A stretch of 64,000 nucleotides of DNA from Tsukamurella tyrosinosolvens (GTDB lineage: Bacteria > Actinomycetota > Actinomycetes > Mycobacteriales > Mycobacteriaceae). Position 1 is the stretch's first letter. Each line of letters begins with the position of its first letter. This document shows, piece by piece, positions 7,545 through 16,060 of this stretch. Made by a program: the position numbers and the translations under genes. The notes beneath the pieces were generated by a model. The model saw only the letters and a list, made by a program, of their open reading frames with translations, was not told the DNA's origin and made no database searches. Location of the stretch: assembly GCF_900104775.1 (NCBI RefSeq), contig NZ_FNSA01000003.1, forward strand, positions 3,596,001 through 3,660,000, in the 5' to 3' direction.

Positions 7545-9134
7545 ATGACGGTGCTCCGCAGCACCCCGGCCCCCGACGCGGCCGCGTACCGCAAGACGAT
7601 GCTCGACAAGCTGGCCGATCTCACGACCGAGTTCGACAAGGCCCTGGCCGGCGGCGGCGAGAAGTACGTGGAGCGGCACCGTAAGCGCGGGAAGCTCACG
7701 GCCCGCGAGCGCATCGACAGCGTGCTCGATCCGGCGTCCCCGTTCCTCGAGCTGATGCCGCTCGCCGCGTGGGGCAGCGACTTCCAGGTCGGCGCCTCCC
7801 TGGTCGGCGGCATCGGCGTGGTCGAGGGCGTCGAGGTGGTGGTCGTCGCCAACGACCCGACCGTGAAGGGCGGCACCTCCAACCCGTGGACGCTGCGCAA
7901 GTCGCTGCGCCTCAACGACATCGCGCGGGAGAACCGCCTGCCGGTGCTCTCGCTGGTCGAGTCCGGCGGCGCCGACCTCCCTACGCAGAAGGAGGTGTTC
8001 GTCCCCGGCGGCGCGATGTTCCGCAACCTCACGCAGCTGTCGAAGGCGGGCATCCCCACGATCTCCGTCGTGTACGGCAACTCCACCGCGGGCGGCGCGT
8101 ACATCCCCGGCATGAGCGATCACGTCGTGATGATCAAGGAGCGCTCCAAGGTCTTCCTCGCCGGCCCGCCCCTGGTGAAGGCCGCGACGGGCGAGATCTC
8201 CGACGACGAGACGCTCGGCGGCGCCGAGATGCACTCGCGCACCTCCGGCCTCGGCGACTACCTGGCCAACGACGAGCTCGACGCGGCGCGGATCGCCCGC
8301 TCGATCGTCAAGCGGCTCAATTGGCGCAAGCAGGGCACGACACCGTCGAGCCTGGTCAAGCCCCCGCGCTACGACGCCGAGGGCCTGCTCGACATCGTCC
8401 CCGACGACCTGAAGATCCCCTTCGACCCACGGGAGATCATCGCGCACATCGTCGACGACTCCGACTACGACGAGTTCAAGCCGCTCTACGGCGGCTCACT
8501 CACCACCGGGTGGGCGAACCTGCACGGCTACCCGATCGGCATCCTCGCCAACGCCCGCGGCGTCCTCTTTTCCGAGGAGGCGCAGAAGGCGACGCAGTTC
8601 ATCCAACTGGCGAACCGCTACGACACGCCGCTCCTGTTCATCCACAACACCACCGGCTACATGGTGGGCGCGGAGTACGAGCGCGGCGGCATGATCAAGC
8701 ACGGCTCGATGATGATCAACGCCGTCTCCAACTCGGAGGTCCCGCACCTCTCGCTCATCGCGGGCGCCTCCTACGGCGCCGGCCACTACGGCATGGCGGG
8801 CCGCGCCTTCAACCCGCGGTTCCTGTTCTCCTGGCCCAGCGCGCGGTCGGCGGTCATGGGCGCCAAGCAGCTCGCCGACGTGGTCACCGAGGTGGCCGCG
8901 GCCTCCGCCGCCTCCCGCGGCCAGGCCATGGACCCCGCCTTCGTCGACGGCATGCGCACCGCCATCGAGACCCAGATCGACAAGGAGTCGCTGCCGGCCT
9001 TCATGTCCGGGATGCTCTACGACGACGGCATCATCGACCCCCGCGACACCCGCACGGCGCTCGGCATGGCGCTCTCCGCCATCCACAACGGCCCCGTCCA
9101 CGGCACCGACGCCTTCGGCGTCTTCCGGATGTGA
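7545..9134 (+). CDS. accD2: acyl-CoA carboxylase beta (carboxyltransferase) subunit, AccD2/methylcrotonyl-CoA-carboxylase type
   Basis: 529 aa. Carboxyltransferase subunit that moves carboxybiotin CO2 to an unsaturated or branched acyl-CoA. Both crotonase-fold halves are present: VESGGADLPTQKEVFVPGG and STAGGAYIPGMSDH in the N-half, FIHNTTGYMVGAEYERGGMIK and AGASYGAGHYGMAGRAFNPRF in the C-half. The wording is closer to MCC/geranyl-CoA carboxylase beta than to the AccD5 propionyl type. It is followed 8 nt later by the alpha subunit, its obvious partner. The symbol rests on the shared gene order with M. tuberculosis accD2-accA2; the substrate is inferred. Confidence 0.92.
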   Translation: MTVLRSTPAPDAAAYRKTMLDKLADLTTEFDKALAGGGEKYVERHRKRGKLTARERIDSVLDPASPFLELMPLAAWGSDFQVGASLVGGIGVVEGVEVVVVANDPTVKGGTSNPWTLRKSLRLNDIARENRLPVLSLVESGGADLPTQKEVFVPGGAMFRNLTQLSKAGIPTISVVYGNSTAGGAYIPGMSDHVVMIKERSKVFLAGPPLVKAATGEISDDETLGGAEMHSRTSGLGDYLANDELDAARIARSIVKRLNWRKQGTTPSSLVKPPRYDAEGLLDIVPDDLKIPFDPREIIAHIVDDSDYDEFKPLYGGSLTTGWANLHGYPIGILANARGVLFSEEAQKATQFIQLANRYDTPLLFIHNTTGYMVGAEYERGGMIKHGSMMINAVSNSEVPHLSLIAGASYGAGHYGMAGRAFNPRFLFSWPSARSAVMGAKQLADVVTEVAAASAASRGQAMDPAFVDGMRTAIETQIDKESLPAFMSGMLYDDGIIDPRDTRTALGMALSAIHNGPVHGTDAFGVFRM

Positions 9135-9142
9135 GGAACTCC

Positions 9143-11098
9143 ATGACGACATTCGATTCCGTCCTCGTCGCCAACCGCGGCGAGATCGCCCGCCGCGTCA
9201 TCGCCGCGGCCCACGCTCGCGGCCTGCGCGCGGTGGCCGTCTACTCCGACCCCGACGCGGACGCTCCGCACGTCGCCGAGGCCGACGAGGCCGTGCGCCT
9301 GCCCGGCGAGTCCCCGGCGGACACCTACCTGCAGGGCGAGAAGATCATCGCCGCGGCGAAGGCCACCGGCGCGCAGGCGATCCACCCCGGCTACGGCTTC
9401 CTCTCCGAGAACGCCGAGTTCGCGGCCGCGGTCCAGGCCGCGGGCATCGTCTGGATCGGCCCCTCCCCCGAGGCCATCACCGCGATGGGCTCCAAGGTCG
9501 CCGCCAAGGCCCGGCTCGCCGAGGCCGGCGTGCCCATGCTCACGAACCTCACCCCGGACCAGGTCTCCGACAGCGACTTCCCCGTCCTGGTGAAGGCCTC
9601 CGCCGGCGGCGGCGGCCGCGGCATGCGCGTGGTCCGCACCCGCGCCGAACTGCAGGAGAACCTGGACGCCGCCGAGCGCGAGGCGAAGTCTGCCTTCGGC
9701 GACGGCACCGTCTTCTGCGAGCGCTACCTCGAGCGCGGCCGCCACATCGAGGTCCAGGTGATGGCCGACTCCCAGGGCACCGTCTGGGCCGTGGGCGAGC
9801 GCGAGTGCTCGATCCAGCGCCGCCACCAGAAGGTCCTCGAGGAGGCGCCGTCGCCGCTCGTCGAACGGCACCCCGCGATGCGCACCGCCCTGTACGAGGC
9901 TGCGGCCAACGCCGCCAAGGCCATCGGGTACACCGGCGCCGGTACCGTCGAGTTCCTCGCCACCGACGCGGGCGAGTTCTTCTTCCTCGAGGTCAACACC
10001 CGCCTCCAGGTGGAGCACCCGGTCACCGAGGCCACCACCGGCCTCGACCTGGTCGGCCTGCAGTTCGACGTCGCCGCCGGCCTCCCGCTGCCGTCCGCCG
10101 AGCCGCCCGCCACCCGCGGCTGGGCCATCGAGGCCCGCCTCTACGCCGAGGACCCCGCCAACGATTGGCGGCCCGCGGCCGGCACCGTTCACCGCTTCGA
10201 GGTCCCGGGGGTCGTGAGCGAGTTCTCCGGGCCCGACCGCCCCGGCATCCGCCTCGACAGCGCCCTCGCGCCCGCGGGCAGCGTCGTCGAGGTCTTCTAC
10301 GATCCGATGCTCGCCAAGGTGATCGGCTTCGCGCCGACCCGCGCGCAGGCCCTCGCGATCACGGAGGCCGCGCTGCGCAAGGCGGTCATCCACGGCATCA
10401 CCACCAACCGCGACCTCCTGGTGCGGATCCTCGCCGACGCCGACTTCAAGGCCGGCGACTTCGCGACCGACTTCCTCACCGGCGACCGTCTGGAGCGCCT
10501 CGCCGCGCCCCTGCTCGACGAGGCCGAGCTGGCGGAGGCCGCGTCGGCGGCCGGCGCCGTGCTGGACCGGCGGGGCGCCGCCGCGAGCCCGCTGCCGCAC
10601 GTCGCACCCGGCTGGCGCAACCTCGGCTCCCGCACCCTGGTGCCGGAGTTCCGCACCGCCGACGAGCGGGAGTTCCGCGCCGACGGAGGGCAGGTCGCAA
10701 CCGTCGACGACGACGGCGTGCGCGCGCGTGTCGCGGTGGAGCGCGACGGGATCCGGCGCACGGTCGCCGTCACCGCCTACCCCGGGGACCGCACCGTCGT
10801 GGAGGTCGAGACCGCGCGCGGCGCGGCGACCCTGACGCTCGTCGATCCCCTCCCGTCGGCCGACGCGGCCGCAGCGGCCGGCTCACTGCTCGCGCCGATG
10901 CCCGGTGTGATCACCCGGATCGGCTCCCAGGAGGGCGATTCCGTCACCGCCGGGCAGCCCGTGCTGTGGATGGAGGCCATGAAGATGGAGCACGCCATCT
11001 CCGCGCCCGCCGACGGCGTCATCACCACCATCGCCGTCGAGGTGGGCCAGAACATCGATGCCGGCGCCGTCGTCGCCGTGCTGGAAGATACGGAGTAG
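9143..11098 (+). CDS. accA2: acyl-CoA carboxylase alpha subunit (biotin carboxylase + biotin carrier)
   Basis: 651 aa. Biotin carboxylase domain in the first ~450 residues: ANRGEIARRVIAAA, the ATP-grasp loop KASAGGGGRGMRVV, ERECSIQRRHQKVLEEAPS and LEVNTRLQVEHPVTE. A linker follows, then a C-terminal biotinyl domain with the EAMKMEH motif; Lys614 is the biotinylated residue. Pairs with the beta subunit just upstream to form the holoenzyme. Start ATG 9143 has GAGGAACT upstream. The order and fusion are those of methylcrotonyl/geranyl-CoA carboxylase alpha subunits. Confidence 0.94.
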   Translation: MTTFDSVLVANRGEIARRVIAAAHARGLRAVAVYSDPDADAPHVAEADEAVRLPGESPADTYLQGEKIIAAAKATGAQAIHPGYGFLSENAEFAAAVQAAGIVWIGPSPEAITAMGSKVAAKARLAEAGVPMLTNLTPDQVSDSDFPVLVKASAGGGGRGMRVVRTRAELQENLDAAEREAKSAFGDGTVFCERYLERGRHIEVQVMADSQGTVWAVGERECSIQRRHQKVLEEAPSPLVERHPAMRTALYEAAANAAKAIGYTGAGTVEFLATDAGEFFFLEVNTRLQVEHPVTEATTGLDLVGLQFDVAAGLPLPSAEPPATRGWAIEARLYAEDPANDWRPAAGTVHRFEVPGVVSEFSGPDRPGIRLDSALAPAGSVVEVFYDPMLAKVIGFAPTRAQALAITEAALRKAVIHGITTNRDLLVRILADADFKAGDFATDFLTGDRLERLAAPLLDEAELAEAASAAGAVLDRRGAAASPLPHVAPGWRNLGSRTLVPEFRTADEREFRADGGQVATVDDDGVRARVAVERDGIRRTVAVTAYPGDRTVVEVETARGAATLTLVDPLPSADAAAAAGSLLAPMPGVITRIGSQEGDSVTAGQPVLWMEAMKMEHAISAPADGVITTIAVEVGQNIDAGAVVAVLEDTE

Positions 11099-11106
11099 GA
11101 ACCCAC

Positions 11107-12276
11107 ATGAGCATTTCCATGGACGTCATCGAGTCCGAGGAGCGCCAGGCGCTCCGCGCGACCGTCTCGGAGCTGGGCAGGAAGTTCGGACCCGAGTACA
11201 TGCGCGAGAAGATCGCCGCGGGCGAGGGCCCCACCGAGCTGTGGAAGGCCGCGGGCGATCTCGGCCTCATCGGCGTGAACATCGCCGAGCAGTACGGCGG
11301 CGGCGGTGCCGGCATGTACGAGCTGGGCATCGTCGGCGAGGAACTCGCCGCGGTCGGCTCGTCGCTGCTCATGCTGGTGGTCTCCCCCGCCATCAACGGC
11401 ACCATCATCTCCCGGTTCGGCACGGAGGAGCAGAAGCAGCGCTGGCTGCCCGGCATCGCCTCGGGCGAGACCATCGCCGCCTTCGCGATCACCGAGCCGG
11501 ACGCGGGCAGCAACAGCCACCGGATCACCACCACGGCCCGCCGCGACGGTTCCGACTGGATCATCTCCGGCCAGAAGACCTTCATCTCCGGCATCGAGCT
11601 GGCCGACGTGATCCTGGTGGTCTCGCGCTCCGAGGACGCCAAGACCGGCAAGCTGCGGCCCGCCCTGTTCCTCATGCCCACCGACTCCCCCGGCCTGCAG
11701 AAGACCAAGATCCCCATGGAGGTGGGCCTGCCGGAGTCGCAGTGGACGCTCTTCTTCGACGACGTCCGGCTGCCCGCCGAGGCGCTCGTCGGAGAGCCCG
11801 ACGCGGCCATCGCGCAGCTCTTCGCCGGCCTCAACCCCGAGCGCATCATGGCCGCAGCGGGTTCCGTGGGCTCAGCCCGCTACGCGATCGACCGCGCCGT
11901 GGACTACGCCAAGCAGCGCACCGTCTTCAAGGTGCCGATCGGCGCGCACCAGGCGATCGCGCATCCGCTCGCCGAGCTGAAGGTGGAGACCGAGCTGGCG
12001 AAGCTGATGCTGCAGAAGGCCGCCACGCTGTACGACGCCGGCGAGGAGTTCGCCGCCGCCGAGGCCGCGAACATGGCGAAGTTCGCCGGCGGCGAGGCGG
12101 GCGCCAAGGCCGTGGACCGGGCGATCCACTCCCTCGGCGGCAACGGCCTCACCACCGAGTACGGCCTGGCGCAGATGCTGGTGGCCTCGCGCCTGTTCCG
12201 CATCGCCCCGGTCAGCCGCGAGATGGTGCTCAACTTCATCTCCGAGCACTCGCTCGGCCTGCCCAAGAGCTACTAG
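11107..12276 (+). CDS. acyl-CoA dehydrogenase (FadE12-like)
   Basis: 389 aa, second acyl-CoA dehydrogenase of the operon, not closely similar to the one at 6320. Motifs: FAITEPDAGSNSHRITTTA, ISGQKTFISGIELADV, and IHSLGGNGLTTEYGLAQMLV toward the C-terminus. Begins 8 nt after the carboxylase alpha stop, with TAGGAACCC as ribosome site. Having two dehydrogenases in one operon suggests either two oxidation steps or two substrates, for example saturated then citronellyl-type intermediates; this is inference. Confidence 0.93.
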   Translation: MSISMDVIESEERQALRATVSELGRKFGPEYMREKIAAGEGPTELWKAAGDLGLIGVNIAEQYGGGGAGMYELGIVGEELAAVGSSLLMLVVSPAINGTIISRFGTEEQKQRWLPGIASGETIAAFAITEPDAGSNSHRITTTARRDGSDWIISGQKTFISGIELADVILVVSRSEDAKTGKLRPALFLMPTDSPGLQKTKIPMEVGLPESQWTLFFDDVRLPAEALVGEPDAAIAQLFAGLNPERIMAAAGSVGSARYAIDRAVDYAKQRTVFKVPIGAHQAIAHPLAELKVETELAKLMLQKAATLYDAGEEFAAAEAANMAKFAGGEAGAKAVDRAIHSLGGNGLTTEYGLAQMLVASRLFRIAPVSREMVLNFISEHSLGLPKSY

Positions 12277-12284
12277 GAGTCCGG

Positions 12285-13070
12285 ATGACCGAATCCCTGG
12301 TCGGGTACGAGACGCGCGGCGGTGCCGCGTATCTCACGATCGACAGCCCGCACAACCGGAACGCCATCTCGCAGCGGCTGCTCGCCGACCTGAGCGCCGG
12401 CCTGGAGCGCGCCGCCGCGGACGACGCCGCCCGCGCCGTGGTGCTCACCCACACCGGCACGACGTTCTGCGCAGGCGCAGACCTCAAGGAGGCGGCGGCC
12501 AACGGCGCAGGCTCGGACCCGAAGTCCCGCACCCTGGCGATGATCGGCGCGATGCGCGGGATCATCGAATGCCCCAAGCCGGTGATCGCCCAGGTCGACG
12601 GGCACGTCCGGGCCGGCGGCTTCGGGCTGATCGGCTCGTGCGACTTCGTCTTCGCGGGCCCCGGGGCGTCGTTCGCGGTCACGGAGACGCGGATCGGCGT
12701 CGCGCCGGCGATGGTCTCGCTGGTCCTGCTGCCGCACCTGCCCTCCCGCGTCGCCTCCACGCTGCTGCTCACGGGCCGGAAGTTCGACGGTGCCGAGGCG
12801 GCCGGGTACGGCCTGATCACCGCGGCGGTCGCGGACCCGGCGGCCGCGGTGGCGGAGCAGCTCGCCGAGCTGCAGCTGTGCAGCCCGCAGGGCCTGCGGG
12901 AGACGAAGCAGATCCTGTGGCACGACGTGCTGCGGTCCTTCGACGAGCGGTCGGACGCCCTCGGGGAGCAGTCCGCGCGGCTGTTCGGCTCCGCCGAATC
13001 CGTCGAGGGGATCACCGCGTTCCTGCAGAAGCGCGCGCCGAGCTGGGCCGAACCGGTACCGGCGGAATAG
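12285..13070 (+). CDS. enoyl-CoA hydratase/isomerase (EchA7-like)
   Basis: 261 aa, standard crotonase length. Hydrates the carboxylated enoyl-CoA or a related intermediate. Visible crotonase features: AVVLTHTGTTFCAGADLKEAA (oxyanion-hole loop) and DGHVRAGGFGLIGSCDFVFA. The position after the carboxylase suits a methylglutaconyl- or isohexenylglutaconyl-CoA hydratase. Its stop codon (TAG 13068-13070) forms part of a TAGGCT -10 box for the TetR gene that follows. Confidence 0.92.
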   Translation: MTESLVGYETRGGAAYLTIDSPHNRNAISQRLLADLSAGLERAAADDAARAVVLTHTGTTFCAGADLKEAAANGAGSDPKSRTLAMIGAMRGIIECPKPVIAQVDGHVRAGGFGLIGSCDFVFAGPGASFAVTETRIGVAPAMVSLVLLPHLPSRVASTLLLTGRKFDGAEAAGYGLITAAVADPAAAVAEQLAELQLCSPQGLRETKQILWHDVLRSFDERSDALGEQSARLFGSAESVEGITAFLQKRAPSWAEPVPAE

Positions 13071-13080
13071 GCTGCTGCTG

Positions 13081-13695
13081 ATGACTCCCCTCCGCCCGCC
13101 CATCCGCGCACCCCAGCAGTCCCGCAGCCGGGAGACCCGGCAGCGCCTGCTGGAGACCACCATCGCGTCGCTCGCCGCACGCGGGTGGACCGCCACCACG
13201 GTGGGCAGCGTGGCGCGGCAGGCGGGGGTCTCGCGCGGCGCCGCACAGCACCACTTCCCCACGCGGGAGGATCTGATCAGCGCCGCGCTCGAGTACATGG
13301 GCGAGCAGCGGCTCGCCCAGGTGGCGCAGGCGGGCGCGGCGGTGCCGGACGGGCCCGACCGCCCGTACGCGGTGGCGCGGCTCATCGTCGAGTACTACAC
13401 GGACGACCTGTTCAAGGCCGCCCTGCACGTCTGGACCGCGGCCGCGAGCGACGATGCGCTCCGCGAGCGGATGCTGCCCTTCGAGAACAAGCACTCCCGC
13501 GAGGTCTTCGCCCTCGCCATGCGCCTGCTCGGGGTGGACCGCGACGACGAGGAGGCCCGCCGCGCCGTGCAGGCGACGCTGGACCTCGCCCGCGGCCTCG
13601 GCCTCGCCGACCTGCTCTCCGACGATGCCGCCCGCCGCGAGCAGGTCGTCGACTTCTGGGGCCGCCAGCTGGCGTCCGTCTTCGCGGCGCGCTGA
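13081..13695 (+). CDS. TetR-family transcriptional regulator of the acyl-CoA operon
   Basis: 204 aa. The N-terminal HTH is clear: TRQRLLETTIASLAARGWTA, TTVGSVARQAGVSRGAAQHHF. The C-terminal ligand domain is typical in length. It is the last gene of the acyl-CoA cluster, so the ligand is probably a pathway acyl-CoA. TAGGCT (13068-13073) ends seven nt before the ATG, so it may also have its own leaderless promoter inside the operon. The best candidate operator is the palindrome at 3742-3763 in front of the first gene. Target assignment is inference. Confidence 0.92.
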   Translation: MTPLRPPIRAPQQSRSRETRQRLLETTIASLAARGWTATTVGSVARQAGVSRGAAQHHFPTREDLISAALEYMGEQRLAQVAQAGAAVPDGPDRPYAVARLIVEYYTDDLFKAALHVWTAAASDDALRERMLPFENKHSREVFALAMRLLGVDRDDEEARRAVQATLDLARGLGLADLLSDDAARREQVVDFWGRQLASVFAAR

Positions 13696-13711
13696 GCCCG
13701 CCCCGTCCGGG
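13693..13711. terminator. possible hairpin between convergent tetR and recG
   Basis: AGCCCG (13693-13698) and CGGGCT (13706-13711) form a short perfect stem with a 7-nt loop in the 16-bp gap between convergent genes. The stem includes the end of the TetR stop codon and touches the recG stop. No U tract. Weak. Confidence 0.35.
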
Positions 13712-16060
13712 CTAGGCCTTGTCGAGGTAGTCGCCGCGGTCGCCGCCGAGGATGACCTCGTTCATGGCGCGCAGGGCCCCGTGGCGCTCGAGATCCGGGT
13801 CCTCTCCTACGATCTCGTAGGCGAGGTCCCTGGCCGCGGCCAGCACGTCGCCGTCCTGCGCGAGGTCCAGGAAGCTCAGGCGACGCGCGAGGCCCGACTG
13901 ATCGACACCGAGGATGTCGCCGAAGCCGCGGTACTCCAGGTCCAGCTGGGCCAGCGCGAAACCGTCGACGGTCTCCGCCACCTTGTGCAGCCGCTCGAGC
14001 GTGCGCTCCGAGCCGGTGGCGGTGATGAGCAGGCACAGCCCGGGCAAGCCGCCACGGCCGACGCGGCCGCGCAGCTGGTGCAGCTGGCTGATGCCGAACC
14101 GGTCCGCGTCGCGCACGACCATCGTGGTGGCGTTCGCGACGTCGACGCCGACCTCGATCACCGTGGTCGCGACCAGCACGTCGATCTCGCCGGCCGCGAA
14201 CGACGCCATGATCTCCGACTTCTCCTCGGCGGGGAGCCGGCCGTGCAGGAGCGCGATCCGGTGCTCGCCGAGCGGCCCCGCGGCCAACTGGTCGTACATC
14301 TCGATCGCCGAGACGGTCTTCGGCTTCGCGTCCTCGTCTTCCGGCTCGTCGCGGGACGAGCTCCGCGCCTGCGTCTTCGGCGCAGCCGACGGCTTGTCGA
14401 AGTCGTAGTCCTCGTCCGTGAACCCGGCCTTGGCCTGCTCGCCGGTGGCGTCGTCGCCGATCCGCGGGCACACGACGTAGACCTGCCGCCCCGCGCGGAC
14501 CTCCTCGTCCACGCGGGCCCAGGCCCGCGCGACCCATGCCTCCCGGTCCTCGGGGACCACCGAGGTCTGGATCGGCTGCCGCCCCCGCGGCAGCTCCCGC
14601 AGCACGGACGTCGCCATGTCGCCGAACTGCGCGAGCGCGACGGTGCGCGGGATCGGCGTCGCGGTCATCACGAGCAGGTGGGGCATGGATTCGTCGTCGG
14701 TGCTCTCGCCGGTGCCCTTGCGGCGCAGGCGGTCGCGCTGCTCCACGCCGAACCGGTGCTGCTCGTCGACCACGACCAGGCCGAGCCGGAAGAACTCGAC
14801 CGTGTCCTCGAGCAGCGCGTGCGTGCCGATCACGATCCCGGCCTCGCCGGTCACGATGCGCAGCAGCGCCGCCCGGCGCTGCTTGACCGTCATCGAGCCC
14901 GTCAGCAGGGTCACCGTCGTGGCCGCGTCCGCCGCGCCCAGCTGGCCGGCCTCGGCCAGGTCGCCGAGCATCGCGGTGATCGACAGGAGGTGCTGCGTCG
15001 CCAGGACTTCCGTGGGGGCCAGCAGCACCGCCTGGTGGCCGGCGTCGACCGCGGCGAGCATGGCCAGCAGTGCGACGAGCGTCTTGCCCGAGCCGACCTC
15101 GCCCTGCAGGAGGCGGGTCATCGGGTGGTCGCGGGCCATGTCCCCGAGGATCTCGGCGAGCACGCCCTCCTGACCCGCGGTGAGCGAGAACGGGAGCCGC
15201 TCGCGGAGCCCGGCCTGTAGCGGACCGTCGGGCGCGTGCAGCGGTGGGGCGCCGACGATGCCGACGTCGTGCGCCCGGCGGGCGAGCGCGGTCTCGATCG
15301 CGACGGCCTCGTCGAAGGCCAGGCGGCGCCGCGCCCGGTCGGCCTGCGCGCGGCCGTCGGGCTTGTGCGCGGCGCGCACGGCGTCGTCGAGGCTCATGAG
15401 CGCGTGCAGCGCGAGGAACGCGGGCGGCAGCGACTCGGGCACCGGCACGAGCCGCTTGAGCACGCTGTCCACCAGCGAGAGGATCAGCCACGTGGGCATG
15501 TTCTTGGTGCCGTGGTAGATCGGCACGGTGGGCTGCATCAGCAGGCTCAGGTCGGCGAACTTGAGCCGCTTCGAGCCGGCCTTGGTCGACCCCGCCTCGT
15601 TGGCGGCGAGCGCCTCCGCCGAGGTGATCGTGGTGTCCGGCAGGACGAGCCACTCGGGGTGGGTGAGCTGGAGCTTGCCGTTGAACTCGCCGAGCCGGCC
15701 GATGAGCAGCAGCTGCCGGTCGGGCTGGATCGGCTTGGGCAGGTAGTTGAAGAAGGTCACCTCGTAGGCCCGGACCTTGTTGACCACCTGCACCCGGAAC
15801 ATCTTCTTGCCGCGGTGATGCGGCTTCGGGGGTGTGATCGCGGTGACGGTGCCGATCACGACGATGTCGTCGCCGATGCGGGGCTCCGAGCGCCGGGTCC
15901 CGTCGTCCTCGACGGCGCCGCCCTCGTACCGGAACGGGAAGTGCCGCAGCAGGTCGCCGACGGTGACGAGCCCGAGCTCGGCGGTCGCCGCCTCGGCGAT
16001 CTCGGGGTCGACGGCCTCGGCGAGCGGCGTCTGCAGCGTGAGGGTGCGCGCAGAGCTCAT
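13712..16060 (-). CDS. recG: ATP-dependent DNA helicase RecG
   Basis: 782 aa. Remodels stalled forks and branched DNA. N-terminal wedge/OB region, then helicase motifs: Walker A GEVGSGKT (320-327), DEQH box (432-435), ATPIPRT (motif III) and DRFGISQLHQLRGRVGRGG (motif VI). An acidic, Ser/Pro/Lys-rich stretch at about 536-582 interrupts the second helicase domain and makes the protein somewhat longer than usual; it looks like a disordered insert. The start overlaps the FakA-like gene's stop by ATGA (16057-16060), as in mycobacteria where these genes are adjacent. Confidence 0.97.
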   Translation of the reverse strand: MSSARTLTLQTPLAEAVDPEIAEAATAELGLVTVGDLLRHFPFRYEGGAVEDDGTRRSEPRIGDDIVVIGTVTAITPPKPHHRGKKMFRVQVVNKVRAYEVTFFNYLPKPIQPDRQLLLIGRLGEFNGKLQLTHPEWLVLPDTTITSAEALAANEAGSTKAGSKRLKFADLSLLMQPTVPIYHGTKNMPTWLILSLVDSVLKRLVPVPESLPPAFLALHALMSLDDAVRAAHKPDGRAQADRARRRLAFDEAVAIETALARRAHDVGIVGAPPLHAPDGPLQAGLRERLPFSLTAGQEGVLAEILGDMARDHPMTRLLQGEVGSGKTLVALLAMLAAVDAGHQAVLLAPTEVLATQHLLSITAMLGDLAEAGQLGAADAATTVTLLTGSMTVKQRRAALLRIVTGEAGIVIGTHALLEDTVEFFRLGLVVVDEQHRFGVEQRDRLRRKGTGESTDDESMPHLLVMTATPIPRTVALAQFGDMATSVLRELPRGRQPIQTSVVPEDREAWVARAWARVDEEVRAGRQVYVVCPRIGDDATGEQAKAGFTDEDYDFDKPSAAPKTQARSSSRDEPEDEDAKPKTVSAIEMYDQLAAGPLGEHRIALLHGRLPAEEKSEIMASFAAGEIDVLVATTVIEVGVDVANATTMVVRDADRFGISQLHQLRGRVGRGGLPGLCLLITATGSERTLERLHKVAETVDGFALAQLDLEYRGFGDILGVDQSGLARRLSFLDLAQDGDVLAAARDLAYEIVGEDPDLERHGALRAMNEVILGGDRGDYLDKA

